A stretch of 64,000 nt of DNA, from positions 4,543,811 to 4,607,810 of the forward strand of contig CM021315.1 of NCBI GenBank assembly GCA_010645155.1. The letters are read 5' to 3'. Position 1 is the first letter of the stretch. Every line of letters begins with the position of its first letter. The notes below the pieces were generated by a model. The model worked only from the letters and a program-made list of their open reading frames with translations, was not told the origin of the DNA and searched no databases. The DNA comes from Tigriopus japonicus (lineage: Eukaryota; Arthropoda; Copepoda; Harpacticoida; Harpacticidae). This document shows positions 23,801 through 33,444 of this stretch, one piece after another. The translations under genes were made by a program, and so were the position numbers.

Positions 23801-24176
23801 TTTTGTGCCATCACCCAAGTTTTTTCGTGCTAATGGCGGAATGGGTCCGGATCGAACGAGTACATCGTATTTGTATTGTAACCAACCCGAATTAGACAAA
23901 CAAATGTCCAAGCATCCAAAATCAACGCACCCTTACAGTCCCAACACTGAGTTTAAAGAGGATCCAGAGGCTGAAATGTATTGGTTACAGTTTAGCGACT
24001 TCTATACTCGGCCATTTGTACAAACCTTTGATTCAGGGCAAGAACTTCAAGACAAGTTAAAAACCCTTGATTTGTTGGAGATCCATAGAAATATGGTTAT
24101 GGAGAATGATTTGGCACGACGCGTTCACCTTAACCTATGGATTAAGCTACTTCTACGAACTGAGGAAATTCAATGA
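20828..24176 (+). CDS. DUF288/STELLO-like glycosyltransferase, copy B (2 exons)
   Basis: Exons 20828-21479 and 22138-24176 join in phase 1 (AAGG|gtaggt, attccag|ag) to give 896 residues. The first ATG in frame is 20828; upstream codons 20777-20827 are open but contain no ATG. A hydrophobic stretch at about residues 19-32 follows a short basic N-terminus, again a signal-anchor. The motifs of copy A recur: WGVITTINLPGEAVRQFL, LVVVGDW, LPWNSFGRKNVGYLFAI and DFDDDN at 185-190. Exon 2 has exactly the same length as in copy A. The intron is only 658 bases against 4270 in copy A, and the introns do not resemble each other. Exon 1 is clearly diverged while exon 2 shares about 1 kb of perfect identity; a block near 23607-23690 is strongly diverged at protein level. 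AATAAA signals lie at 24476 and near 24576. Both copies have intact frames and all motifs, so both look functional. Confidence 0.85.
22115..22137 (+). other. Intron 1 acceptor region of copy B
   Basis: The pyrimidine-rich end and the CAG at 22135-22137 define the exon 2 boundary of copy B. The matching acceptor of copy A is at 4997-4999. Placing both boundaries here keeps the family motif FNPYP in frame in each copy. Confidence 0.7.
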
Positions 24177-25336
24177 GGATTACGTGATCGTGCTCTCTGA
24201 TAGCAAGATTTGATGGTTTGAGCATTGTGTTGGAAGACAAAGTTTCTGCAAATTGAGCAAATTATGTACCTCATTACCAAACCTAAATTTGTCGGTGGAG
24301 TAGATAGTTTTTTTGTTGATTGAAGTTTTCTTTAACTCCTAACTAGATGTTCCCCAGTAGCAACAACAGAAAAAAATGCTGAATTGTTCTCACTAAATCT
24401 CGTTTAGTGAAACGTATTTTTCCATCTCACTTGAATGTTTTTACCAATTGAGAAAATAGATGAAAGGTGTAACACAATAAAACTAAATACTCGTCACTTA
24501 AGTGTTTATTTGCCGTGTATAAATGATAAACATCCGAAAGTCATATTTGTAATTGTCCCTTGTTCCCACTTGAGCTTATAAATAAACCATTTTTTGTAGG
24601 GAATGAGTTGATCCTTTTTGGTGCATCCCTCTAATGGAATTGAACCATAGACCCCTGAAGTCTTGGTCAAGAGCTACGCGTACTTGTGAACAAAGCCAAA
24701 TCTGCTAAAGTTAGTAACTTACTAAGTCAAGTAAGTCACGACTATTAGGGTCGTTTTGAAAAAAGTTGGAAGTTAGCTAACCAACTTCCACGCTTTTTAA
24801 GGTCATCAAAGCTAATCTCTCACAAAAGAGACGTACTTTTGATTCAGATTCGAGAAAGCATCCATGTTATACTTCTTTTAAGAGTTTTTAAGCGCATTGT
24901 GACATTGGTAAGTAATGATTACTTACCACTGACTAAGTTGACGATTTCTTCGAGCTCAATTTTGATCATAACCCAGTTTATATTATTTTGCCAAAGTCAA
25001 GTCATAACAGAACTTGAAACGCAATCCAGAATTTCTCGACATCTGCTACTGAACCTTTTGTGCGAAGTGAGGCTGCTAAGCGGCCTCAATGGAACACCAA
25101 TGATCTTTGTAATTGTGTGAATTCATTTGGGTAACAACTGAATCTCTAACAAATTCGTTTCCTTCGGCCTCTTCTTTCAGACGTTGAGCCATAAACGAGT
25201 CATTTTTTGATGAACTGGGAGTCAAGAGTCATTTTGCCAATCAACAAATGACTCAGACTGGAGTCCTACGAGTCATTTGGTACAAAAGCTAGTCTCAAAA
25301 TGACAAGCGAGTCTTTTATTCTAAAGCCTTTCCTAT
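24177..25336. other. Copy B 3' UTR and intergenic
   Basis: Contains AATAAA at 24476-24481 and again near 24576. A minus-strand B-box-like GGTTCAATTCC (about 24636-24646) with a weak A-box-like stretch upstream suggests a decayed tRNA-derived repeat, not a tRNA gene. Confidence 0.45.
24476..24481 (+). terminator. Poly(A) signal candidate, copy B
   Basis: AATAAA 300 bases after the stop of STELLO-like copy B; a second one follows near 24576. Confidence 0.45.
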
Positions 25337-25552
25337 ATGGGCTTTATGTTATCCTACAGCAAACTGATTCGCAAGAGCGTTAAGACATTGGAATATGCCT
25401 CCCCTATCTGGGCACCACTAACAACGGGAAGGATGAACAAAATTGAAAGCTTGCAAAGGAGTTTTACAAGATCGATCAAAGGCAAAATCAACCTAAATTT
25501 GGTAATTAACAAGAAATGGATATGTACCAAAACCTTAACTACATTGGTCTAA
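25337..25552 (+). mobile_element. LINE reverse transcriptase C-terminal relic
   Basis: The frame reads LIRKSVKTLEYASPIWAP then RMNKIESLQRSFTRSIKG. This is the pattern found just after the reverse transcriptase palm in non-LTR elements (a YxxPIW block followed by KIExxQRxFTR). Only about 60 residues remain; the rest of the element is absent. Confidence 0.65.
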
Positions 25553-26799
25553 AGATGACCAGAGCCTTTGGCATTGCCAGGGTGGCAAGAACCAGTGTTG
25601 CCAGGGGGTTTCAAGCCAGCACTGCCAAAAGATGTTTGAAATACTGCCATTTACAAAATATACATTGCCATTAGCAAAATAAACCCCATCTCACAGCTAA
25701 AGCCATTATCTCGGAAACATTCAACGCCCTAAACTACAAAATTCCACAAGTATCTGACTCAAATCAGGAACCCCTGAAAGGGGTGGACACGAACTCCGAT
25801 TTTTGAAAAAATGGTATGAGGCCGAGGCTATATTTTGAAACAATGTCATTCATTCCTTATTAACGAGTAAAACTGTTGAACATGCATCTTGAAAGAATTC
25901 AGTCAAACTTTTTGTGTTAATATTTATTGACTAATTGTTCTTCACCTTGGTTATAGAGGTCCCAGCACTCCTTTTACTCGTCTCATGAACGTTTGACATT
26001 CAGCTCTCCAAAGGATTTTAGTCCTCTTAACAATCAGGAAAATACATAGATGGAATCTTGCTTCACCCATTAGTCCAACTTCTGTAAAACTATGGTAAAT
26101 AGAAGTATCTGTGGTGATATCTGGAGGGTTACTCCTCTTCCATCCTCTTCAGCACCTCCACGACGCAGGAACCATTTCTATAGGAAAATGAAGGAATGAG
26201 AAAAGTCTCATTTTGAAACAAGATGGAGTCCAAGTCGGAGATGTTGTTGGTTGTAACTATTGAAGGGCACTTTTGACGGTTCTGGATCAGATCAGCCATC
26301 TGATCCGGATTGGAATTGGAACAAAGGCAATCACGACGTCCTTGAGACAAAATAAGTGAAAAACATGAGGATTAAATCCTGGATTGTGGATTTGATTGAA
26401 AATGTTTCAAGTCTTGGGGCTCAAGAAGGTCAGGACCACGCAGGACTGGGGCTAAGGGTCCTTCAGGACCAGAGGATCATGTCTTTTCATTGCAGAGATA
26501 GGCTCTACGTGCTTGATAGGGTTTCATTGATCTTCTTAGTTCTTAGATCCCTTTGTCCAGGAATTACACGTAACAATCAAATTGAGTCAAAAAATCCACA
26601 CAATTCAATCTTGGTGGGAGCATTTCATTTTCAAGACTTTGAGAGGGTCCATGTAATCCGGGTTAGACTGTCAGATCACCAATTTGGGCTGACTGAGTCG
26701 AAAGGCAAATCAAAATATTGAGCCCATCCATTGCTAGTAGGCACACCTGATATGTTTCGAAGTCATCTTAATTTGTTCTTCATTTGATGGAATTCTTGA
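25553..26799. other. Intergenic, one unrecognised small ORF
   Basis: A minus-strand frame of 73 codons (26129-26350), starting MSQGRRDCLCSNSNPDQM and ending VEVLKRMEEE, has a normal amino-acid mix but no family resemblance and no neighbouring exon that I can find. A direct GCCAG-rich stretch lies near 25570-25620. Confidence 0.3.
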
Positions 26800-26812
26800 C
26801 ATTGAGGACTTC

Positions 26813-27390
26813 TTTCTTTGTTTTATGTGGACCTTAATGCGAACGGAGATTCCTCTTGAAAATGAACCAAATTTACCCCAGAAACTCTCCTCTGGATCAA
26901 AACGGGGATTTTTATGGCGCTCATCCATTAGACAACTTGAACAACCTAAGAATATCTTACCTGTCCTTGAATTATCCTGAACTAAAAGACACAACCATAT
27001 AATAAAAGAAATTCGAGGATGGAACATCATTTATAGATCAATGGCAAGGTGACACAACCTAAAACAAACTTGATTTCATACAAAGTTTGGCATGTGTTAG
27101 TTAAGTTCAGGATAATACATGGATGGGTTCAATTGTAAGTTCAAAGATATTAATAAGACGTTCAAATCGGATAATAGATAAGCTCGGAAAACCCCGCTAT
27201 TTTGTTGTTGATAATTCAAGGAATGGTAAGATATTCTTAAGTTGTTCAAGTTTTGTAATGGATGAGCGTAAAGAAACTCCCCGTTTTGGTCCGTGGGAAA
27301 GTTTGTTCTTAATCCTTTTGCGCAAAAGAGGAATTTGGGCTCAGATTCCGGTCCATATTCGTTCTTTTTGCTGTATTTAGGTCTATCACT
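26813..27390. repeat. Inverted duplication with peptide-coding arms
   Basis: Arms of about 165 bases, roughly 26813-26985 and 27211-27390, are inverted copies around a 230-base spacer. Read outward in one orientation both give a similar peptide: DQNGDFYGAHPLDNLNNLRI in the left arm (+ strand) and DQNGEFLYAHPLQNLNNLRI in the right arm (- strand), with SLNY a few residues later. The opposite strand of the arms also stays open (MDERHKNPRFDPEESF versus MDERKETPRFGPWESL). I do not recognise the peptide. Confidence 0.65.
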
Positions 27391-27607
27391 TCCCAAGGTT
27401 GTAGCCGGTAACCTAGTCATCATCAGACTTCATTTGATCACTTTGATCGTCATCTTGTAGAAAAGACACCTTGTGGGGGGGGTTCATTCGCACTCCATGA
27501 TGTGGTCATTCATTCATTCACTATTTTATTCACTCGTTCTTGGCTGAACTTAATGTCTTCGAAACACCCACATCAGACTGATTTCGGGGCGTGGGGTTGA
27601 CCTTTAC

Positions 27608-27834
27608 CAAGGCTAGGACTTGGCTGGACCCGCTTGAAACACAGAAAACCCCGATTGGCGCACTATCTTTTGGACTCTTGGTCGATTTCCGTTTGATTTT
27701 CCACTCCCAACATGGCCGTTTGTACTTCTTGTTTACTTACGAACTCTCGGCCTCATCCGTGTGAGGTTGCGAGCTAGGAAATTCCGCGAGTTCGTATCCA
27801 GTATTTATACTATTATATAGGTTATCCCTGCTCA
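27608..27834 (+). repeat. Repeat family S, copy 2
   Basis: Second copy of the repeat at 18140-18358, same orientation, with small indels in the middle and near identity in the last 50 bases. Confidence 0.75.
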
Positions 27835-28050
27835 AATCTAGGCACCCCGACGGAACTCTTCTGGGCTGGGAAGAAAAGCCCGTCTACATTTCCCAAGGTC
27901 CACACGGCGTTTAATTGACCTAAAAGAAGTCATTTTTTAAGTTCCGAAGACATTTAAGACCAGTTTTGGGGTGAGAATACAATTCGGTATATGTTGGTTG
28001 CTCACTAGATAGAGCACGAGCATAGAATTGGTGGTGGGAATATTACAAGT

Positions 28051-28210
28051 TAGGGGTTGCATTCAGTTTTCCACTGTACCCAGTTAGCTGTTTCATTCAG
28101 TTTACCGCTGAACCCAGTTATCCTGTACTAAATCGTCAAGTACCCAATTTTTGAATGCACCCACTTTTCTGCTGTACCCAGTTTTCCGTTGAACCCAGTT
28201 TTACTGTGAA
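28051..28210. repeat. Degenerate CAGTTTTCC-CCCAGTT tandem repeat
   Basis: Five or six diverged units such as CAGTTTTCCACTGTACCCAG, CAGTTTACCGCTGAACCCAG and CAGTTTTCCGTTGAACCCAG. Just before it (about 27990-28020) GTTGCTCACTAGATAGAGCA resembles a tRNA A box, so this may be a decayed tRNA-derived repeat followed by a simple-repeat tail. Confidence 0.55.
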
Positions 28211-28871
28211 GACGATTTTAACGAAAACCAACATTATTGTCACCAAGATGGCTGTCACATATTTAAGCATGCTCTGTACACATCCTTCTTGGGTGTCCTC
28301 TCTGGTTCTCAAAATGAACAACTCGCCATCAGAGCAAGCCCTCTGAAGGAAGCCAAGTTGAGCTTCAATCAAAGAGAAAAGTGACAATCAGCGCCAACTT
28401 GAGGTAGAAAGTGTTATGGGTGCTCCTGTTAAGTCTTTGGCTTTAAGTTGAGATTACTCATCATGACTTTTTGATTTTAAACAACATATTATCGTCGTTC
28501 AAAGACTGTAAATATGAAGAGAAATGAACTTTGACATGGAAACTGTAATTTTGGCAACAATTTTAAGCTGAGGATAATTCTGAAATCAAGAGACTTTGCC
28601 CCTGTTTTACCTCCACTTGTAGCAATTTAAAGCTGGTTTAAGTATCTTCATGTCACATTATTTTGAAAAGAAGATTTAAAGAATGTAATTCTGATTTATC
28701 ATTTTTGATCAGGACACTTAATTTTTGGATACGTCTGAACAGGGATGGACAAAATTATCTAAAAATCAAATGCTCACTCTGCTGAGTACGCATCTCTCGC
28801 CAATTAGTGATGTGCTTCGAGTTGGGGGTACTGTCATTTTTGACTCGATGTTCAATAATTACAATTCAAAT

Positions 28872-29038
28872 AGTCTGATACCGGACTTAAAATTGTCTAT
28901 CGGAAATATTTGGACGATGTGATGGCTGGCCTCTGGAGATACCAGAGCAAGCCAGCCATGAAATTTCATCGTGGGCAACAAGGACCGTTTATCATCAACA
29001 ACTAGTTGAAACTTACCCAAACAAACGTATTCGTAGGA
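28872..29038 (+). repeat. SINE 3' fragment joined to repeat R (5' part)
   Basis: 28872-28930 (CTGATACCGGACTTAAAATT ... GATGTGATGGCTGGC) matches the 3' half of the SINE at 29582-29823. It runs directly into the first half of repeat R (from about 28933). The second half of this R copy resumes at about 30408, beyond the inserted hAT-like element. Confidence 0.65.
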
Positions 29039-29135
29039 GGCAAATTTTTGAAAACGAAGTTTTTTGGCCATGTGGCCTCCTGTCTAACCTTTGCTCCTCC
29101 CAAATTAATATAAGGTGCTCAATGAATACGATAAT

Positions 29136-30319
29136 TAGGGGTGCACTTTTCGTGCAAATAAAAAGACCAAAAAGTGCAAATAAATTTTCGTGAATTGCAA
29201 TGAAATTGATTGTTTGGTTCATTTGGGAAAACACAAAAATCCGTAAGCACCCTGGATGTTCCAAAAATACTTTTTAAGTCAAAAAAACGATCAGAAATAC
29301 ATTTCTGCCAATATTGGGTCGCATGTCAACAAACATAAGGGAGATTTTACAGTACATACACCACAACTAGTTTTAAGTTTACTCTCAACAAAGCTGTTGC
29401 TTTTTTCAAAGACATATGATTATCTGAGATTACACTCAAGGATTGTTAATGTGGCTTTACTTGGTTTAACTGTAAAACTTAGATATGCATATATATGCAA
29501 TGTCTAATCTATTGACCATTTGGATTGATTTCATTATTCAAGACAAAGATTTTTTTACCAAACATAAGAACCATACTTAATGGGAGGAGACGTGGTGTCG
29601 TGGTTAGCGCAGTTTCCTGTAGTGAGAGATGTCCCAGGTTTGATTCTCCTCCCCGACCTTTCTCAAGGAAACTTTTAGACGCTTTCCACCCCCACAAACG
29701 GAGCACCATTCTGATACCGGACTTGAAATTGCTTATCGGAAAAACTGGATGATGTGATGGCTAGCTTTGCTGGCCGGGCGAGGCTCAACCCTCCGACTCT
29801 AGTATCTACAATCCAAAAAAAAATACCTGGTCAAGTTTTTTCAAGTGCTTTTGGTCTTTTTTTCTTTTTGATTTAAGTGAGTAGGTTGATTTATATTATT
29901 TTTTACGTTTATTCAACGTTTCTTTCTATCCATTGGTTGGTTTTGTTGAGCAGAATTCTTACTAATGACAAAAAAATTAAATTTTCAGAGAAAAATAATA
30001 GTGTTCACCCACAAGATTTAAATTACCAGCCCATTAGGTGAACTATTTACCGCAACAAGTGAGGCCTTTTTCAATGTTTGAAACAATCAACGATATATTG
30101 AAGTGTTTTTAGCCATGCTGGGGTTATTGTGAACAATATTTCACGGAATTTTTTATTGTTTATTATTTTCATTTTTTCGAGATTTCTGGTCAAAAAACAA
30201 GATATCAGCAAAAAGTCACGGAAAGTGCAAAAACGTTTAAAAATGGCAAAAAGTGCAAATAAAGCAAAAAAATGGCCAAACGTGTAAAAAAGTGCATTTG
30301 GATGAAAAGTGCACCCCTA
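29136..30319. mobile_element. hAT-like non-autonomous transposon, 1184 bp
   Basis: Terminal inverted repeats TAGGGGTGCACTTTTC at 29136 and its complement ending at 30319, with CAAAT and GTGC continuing a few bases inside on both sides. Flanking octamers are ACGATAAT (29128-29135) and ATGATAAT (30320-30327), a 7/8 match, as expected for the 8-bp target duplication of hAT elements. No transposase remains. The interior near both ends is rich in AAAAAGTGCAAATAAA-like motifs. A SINE is nested inside. Confidence 0.8.
29582..29823 (+). mobile_element. tRNA-derived SINE with poly(A) tail
   Basis: The head folds like a tRNA: GGGAGGAGACGTGG pairs with the CTCCTCCCC after the B box. The A-box region reads TGTCGTGGTTAGCGC and the B box GGTTTGATTCT. 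A tRNA-unrelated body follows (ACCGGACTTGAAATTGC, GATGTGATGGCTAGC) and the element ends in an A run of nine at 29815-29823. The body is shared with 28872-28930. Internal RNA polymerase III promoter, body and A tail are the standard SINE layout. Confidence 0.8.
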
Positions 30320-30407
30320 ATGATAATTCAATTCACAGGCATAAAATCACACAATTATAGGATTGCCATTGAAAATCTGTCTTGTGCACTTTCATTGGGA
30401 CTATGGT

Positions 30408-30530
30408 CTTCCACTTGTTTGGGCAAATATTTTACGATATTCTTCCGAAATATTTGCCATTTTACGCAATATCTGGCCAGTTTCAGCACTAAACAAGGCA
30501 GACAAAATTACGAGTATGGCCTCTCTATAG
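30408..30530 (+). repeat. Repeat family R, 3' part of split copy
   Basis: GACTATGGTCTTCCACTTG through GGCCTCTCTATAG aligns with the second half of 17470-17730. It completes the copy begun at 28933, which was split by the hAT-like insertion and some extra sequence. Confidence 0.65.
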
Positions 30531-30582
30531 ATCTTTATGAAAAATCCCATAGATTAAAAAAAATCCCATAGAGGTCTGTAAA

Positions 30583-30840
30583 GTGGAGGTAGTAGAGCAG
30601 GCCGGTCGTGGAATTTCATTGTGGGCAGAAAGAGCCATTTATCGTCAACGACTAATTGAAACTTGCCCAAATAAGTCCAATGCACTGACGTTTGTACTAT
30701 GATCTTCCACTTGCATGGGCAAGTTTTTATGATAGTTTTTGGAAATATTTGCTTTTTCACGCGACTTATGGGCATCTTTGACCAATGTCAAATGCATACA
30801 AGGAATACAAAATGACGACAATGGCCTCTCTATTGTCCTC
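30583..30840 (+). repeat. Repeat family R, copy 3
   Basis: Full-length copy in the same orientation as 17470-17730, only about 50 bases after the split copy, so two R copies are arranged in tandem here. Confidence 0.7.
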
Positions 30841-33000
30841 AAAGAAAACTCCAACTTGAAACTCATCAGTAGGGCTAGGTAGAGCGCTATAATAAAAGAG
30901 TACGCGCATGTGCCATTTTGGTCCCAAGACGTCGGTTCCATTGTACTGTGATTCTTGGGTTCGACCTGTTTGAGGCAACTTTACCTATGCACTATTTATT
31001 ACCAAATTGACGCTCATGACCTCAGCTTACCTTTGAAAGCACAATGTTTGACCTTAATAGCCTTTGAAGGCCAAGGCTGGCCAAAACCGTGGGTGCCGGA
31101 AGATAACCTTCTCGTTCTCCTCAAACCTTGATGCGCGTTCAAGCCCAGTGCTGCTGTGAATTGACTCGGTAATGTCAGCTCTTGATGAATCCCCACGCTG
31201 ATTTGCATTGAGTTTCTTACTTTTTAGGAAAACTTAATCTAACTAGATACGAAATTGATTGGTGAATATATAGAACGTCACTTGAAGCCATTAGAGCGTT
31301 TTCCTTGCCCACAATATTGCATTGTCATGTGAAATGACTTTTTTGTTGAACAATTATCTGGCAGCCCTGGTGAAGTTGCGCATTCGTAGCAGTCGTCAGG
31401 CTGACAGTGCCACAGACTGTTATGCCTAACTTTGAAAAAGTTTTGATATTTTGTACTCATAATATTTATGACGGAAGCTATTTAAGTAAGTTTTTGCAAT
31501 TCATCTATCAATTTTTGACTTTGTCACTTATTATTACATGAAACTAAAGAAGCTGAAGAAGAAGCTTCTAGCCGAAGAAGTAAAACATTACATCTCAATG
31601 TAATAGCCCTTTAACAAAACTACCTTTCGATACAAATTTTGCAGTTTTAAGTAGATTTTGAAATTTGTCCGATTCTGTCCTAATTCATTTCAATTTTTGT
31701 CCGAATCCAATCAGAAACACCTGGTCGCCCTGGTATGTGGTGAGGACAGATCCATATTGGCCATTAGCCTGCTCAGTAGTGGATGGGGTCTGAGGTAGTC
31801 TTGCCGTGAGTCGGATCTAAAAACCCAGATATTTTTGTTTATCAAGGAAGCACAGAGTTTTCCTTAAAAACAATGGTCTAGGAAAATTTCCAAATAGTAC
31901 TTTTCAATCAAGACGTTTAGGGCTACAATTTCATTGTTGACGGCAAATTGTTTCTAGGCTTTAAAATATATGATAAATTATCACTGCATATTTTTTCTTA
32001 AGAATTGTACCTTCAACTAACATTTTTCCTTTCAATTTGTTAGGAGGGAATGTCTATGTAGCTTCTGATTAAATATTGCAAAGGTGTTATATTTCTAAGC
32101 ACCTGAAATTTTCAAATCAACACTTAAAACATGGCCTGATTTGAGGTGTTTCTCTGATTTTGACAATCTTGAGCCTCTTGAGGCAGTATTATGCAAACCA
32201 TGAAATTTGCTTAGGTGTTTTAGGGAACCACTGTTAGCAAAAATTTCCAAATTAAGTATGCCCATTCACTTCAATTGCTTCTTTTTCAAAAACGTTTTTC
32301 TATTTAAAATAGTTTTTGAGGTCTAAAATTGTGAAAAAGTAACGGTAAAAACTGATTTTTAAAATGCTGTAATCTTAGACTCAAAACCCAATAAAGTAAT
32401 CATTTCTCGTCCCCTTTCACATTGCATGTATCTTGAACATTTTTCTTATGATGAATGATTATGAGTGTACTGGGTTCAACGGAAGCCATCGAGCCTCTTG
32501 CCCGCTCTTGCCTTCTCCTTTTCCCTTTTTTCCTTCCTCGTATGTAGAGGGTGACTAATTTTGAAACTGAAGTTGACATTTTAAACCTGTAATAACTTCA
32601 AAATGAGACAAGAATCTTGATGTCCTTAAAATCTAAGACTGTTTCATGATACAATAATTAACAACTTGCTGTTAACTGCTGCCTATTTCAAATCACTGGG
32701 GATGTGCGAGAGGCATTCAAACTTACAAAGTGAAGGGCGTATTTTCGGAATTTCTCTACTTTCCATTACAAGAAATGCTATAACTGCCGCTTGAGGTCGC
32801 TTTTTTCGACTGTCTATGGTCAGGACACAAAAACCCTAATCAATGACCAACCGAACAATGGCAACTGCACAGCGGATGTTTCCAAAAAACACCGCTCGTC
32901 AGCTGTCCTCATTCGAGGCTTGTCAACAAATCTCAAAAACTGTTCCTTCTGTACTCGAGAGTTGTCTCTTAGTACTAAAATGGCTTGTATCAATCCAAAA
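30841..33000. other. Intergenic, nothing recognised
   Basis: Short open frames only. A small palindromic GAAGAAGAAGC-type stretch lies near 31550-31580. No gene or RNA supported. Confidence 0.4.
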
Positions 33001-33440
33001 AGCACTGGAATCATGGAGTGGGAGGCTAGCAATGAGAATAATGATTTCCAGTAAGAACAATTCAATTACGTTCTTCTGCAAATGAGACCTTGCATATGTT
33101 GACAAGAATACGTATTTCAATTTTCAGCTCAATCGAACGTCGGAGACAAACGTTATGCTCATTCAAAATTCAGTGCAAATCCTACCGAGAATGAACGAAC
33201 TAGCCCTTTTGTGGTAATTGTTTTACCACAAAAGGACTAGTTCATTCGTTCTATGCTCTCTTCAATACATAAGTTTGAGAAAGCATAACTTTTCACTCCG
33301 GCATTCGATTGGGCTGAAATTTGAAATACGTGTTCTTCTCAATGCAAACCAGGTCTCATTTGCAGAAGAACGCAAATGGTTTGTTTCTGCTCGAAATCAT
33401 TATTCTCATTGCTAGCCTCCCACTCCATGATTTCCGTGCT
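33001..33440. repeat. Long foldback, two ~217-bp arms with 5-nt loop
   Basis: Left arm 33001-33217 and right arm 33223-33440 are inverted copies; the bases between (ttgtt) are the loop. The inner 35 bases pair almost perfectly (CCCTTTTGTGGTAA against TTACCACAAAAGG, and GAATGAACGAACTAG against CTAGTTCATTCGTTC). Outer matches include CATGGAGTGGGAGGCTAGC, AATGAGAATAATGATTTC and GTTCTTCTGCAAATGAGACC. Both arms end within the same base of each other, so this is a single unit. Overlapping open frames on both strands at 32791-33415 are side effects of this structure. Confidence 0.85.
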
Positions 33441-33444
33441 TCTT

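Noticed and set aside
24610..24690. tRNA gene candidate on the minus strand (GGTTCAATTCC)
   Set aside because: B box is good, but A box and acceptor stem do not fit; at best a decayed tRNA-derived repeat.
26129..26350. 73-codon minus-strand open frame as a gene
   Set aside because: Plausible composition but no recognisable domain, no exon partners and no conservation evidence; noted only as unexplained.
32791..33415. Several overlapping small ORFs on both strands
   Set aside because: They mirror the two arms of the foldback at 33001-33440 and have no independent support.
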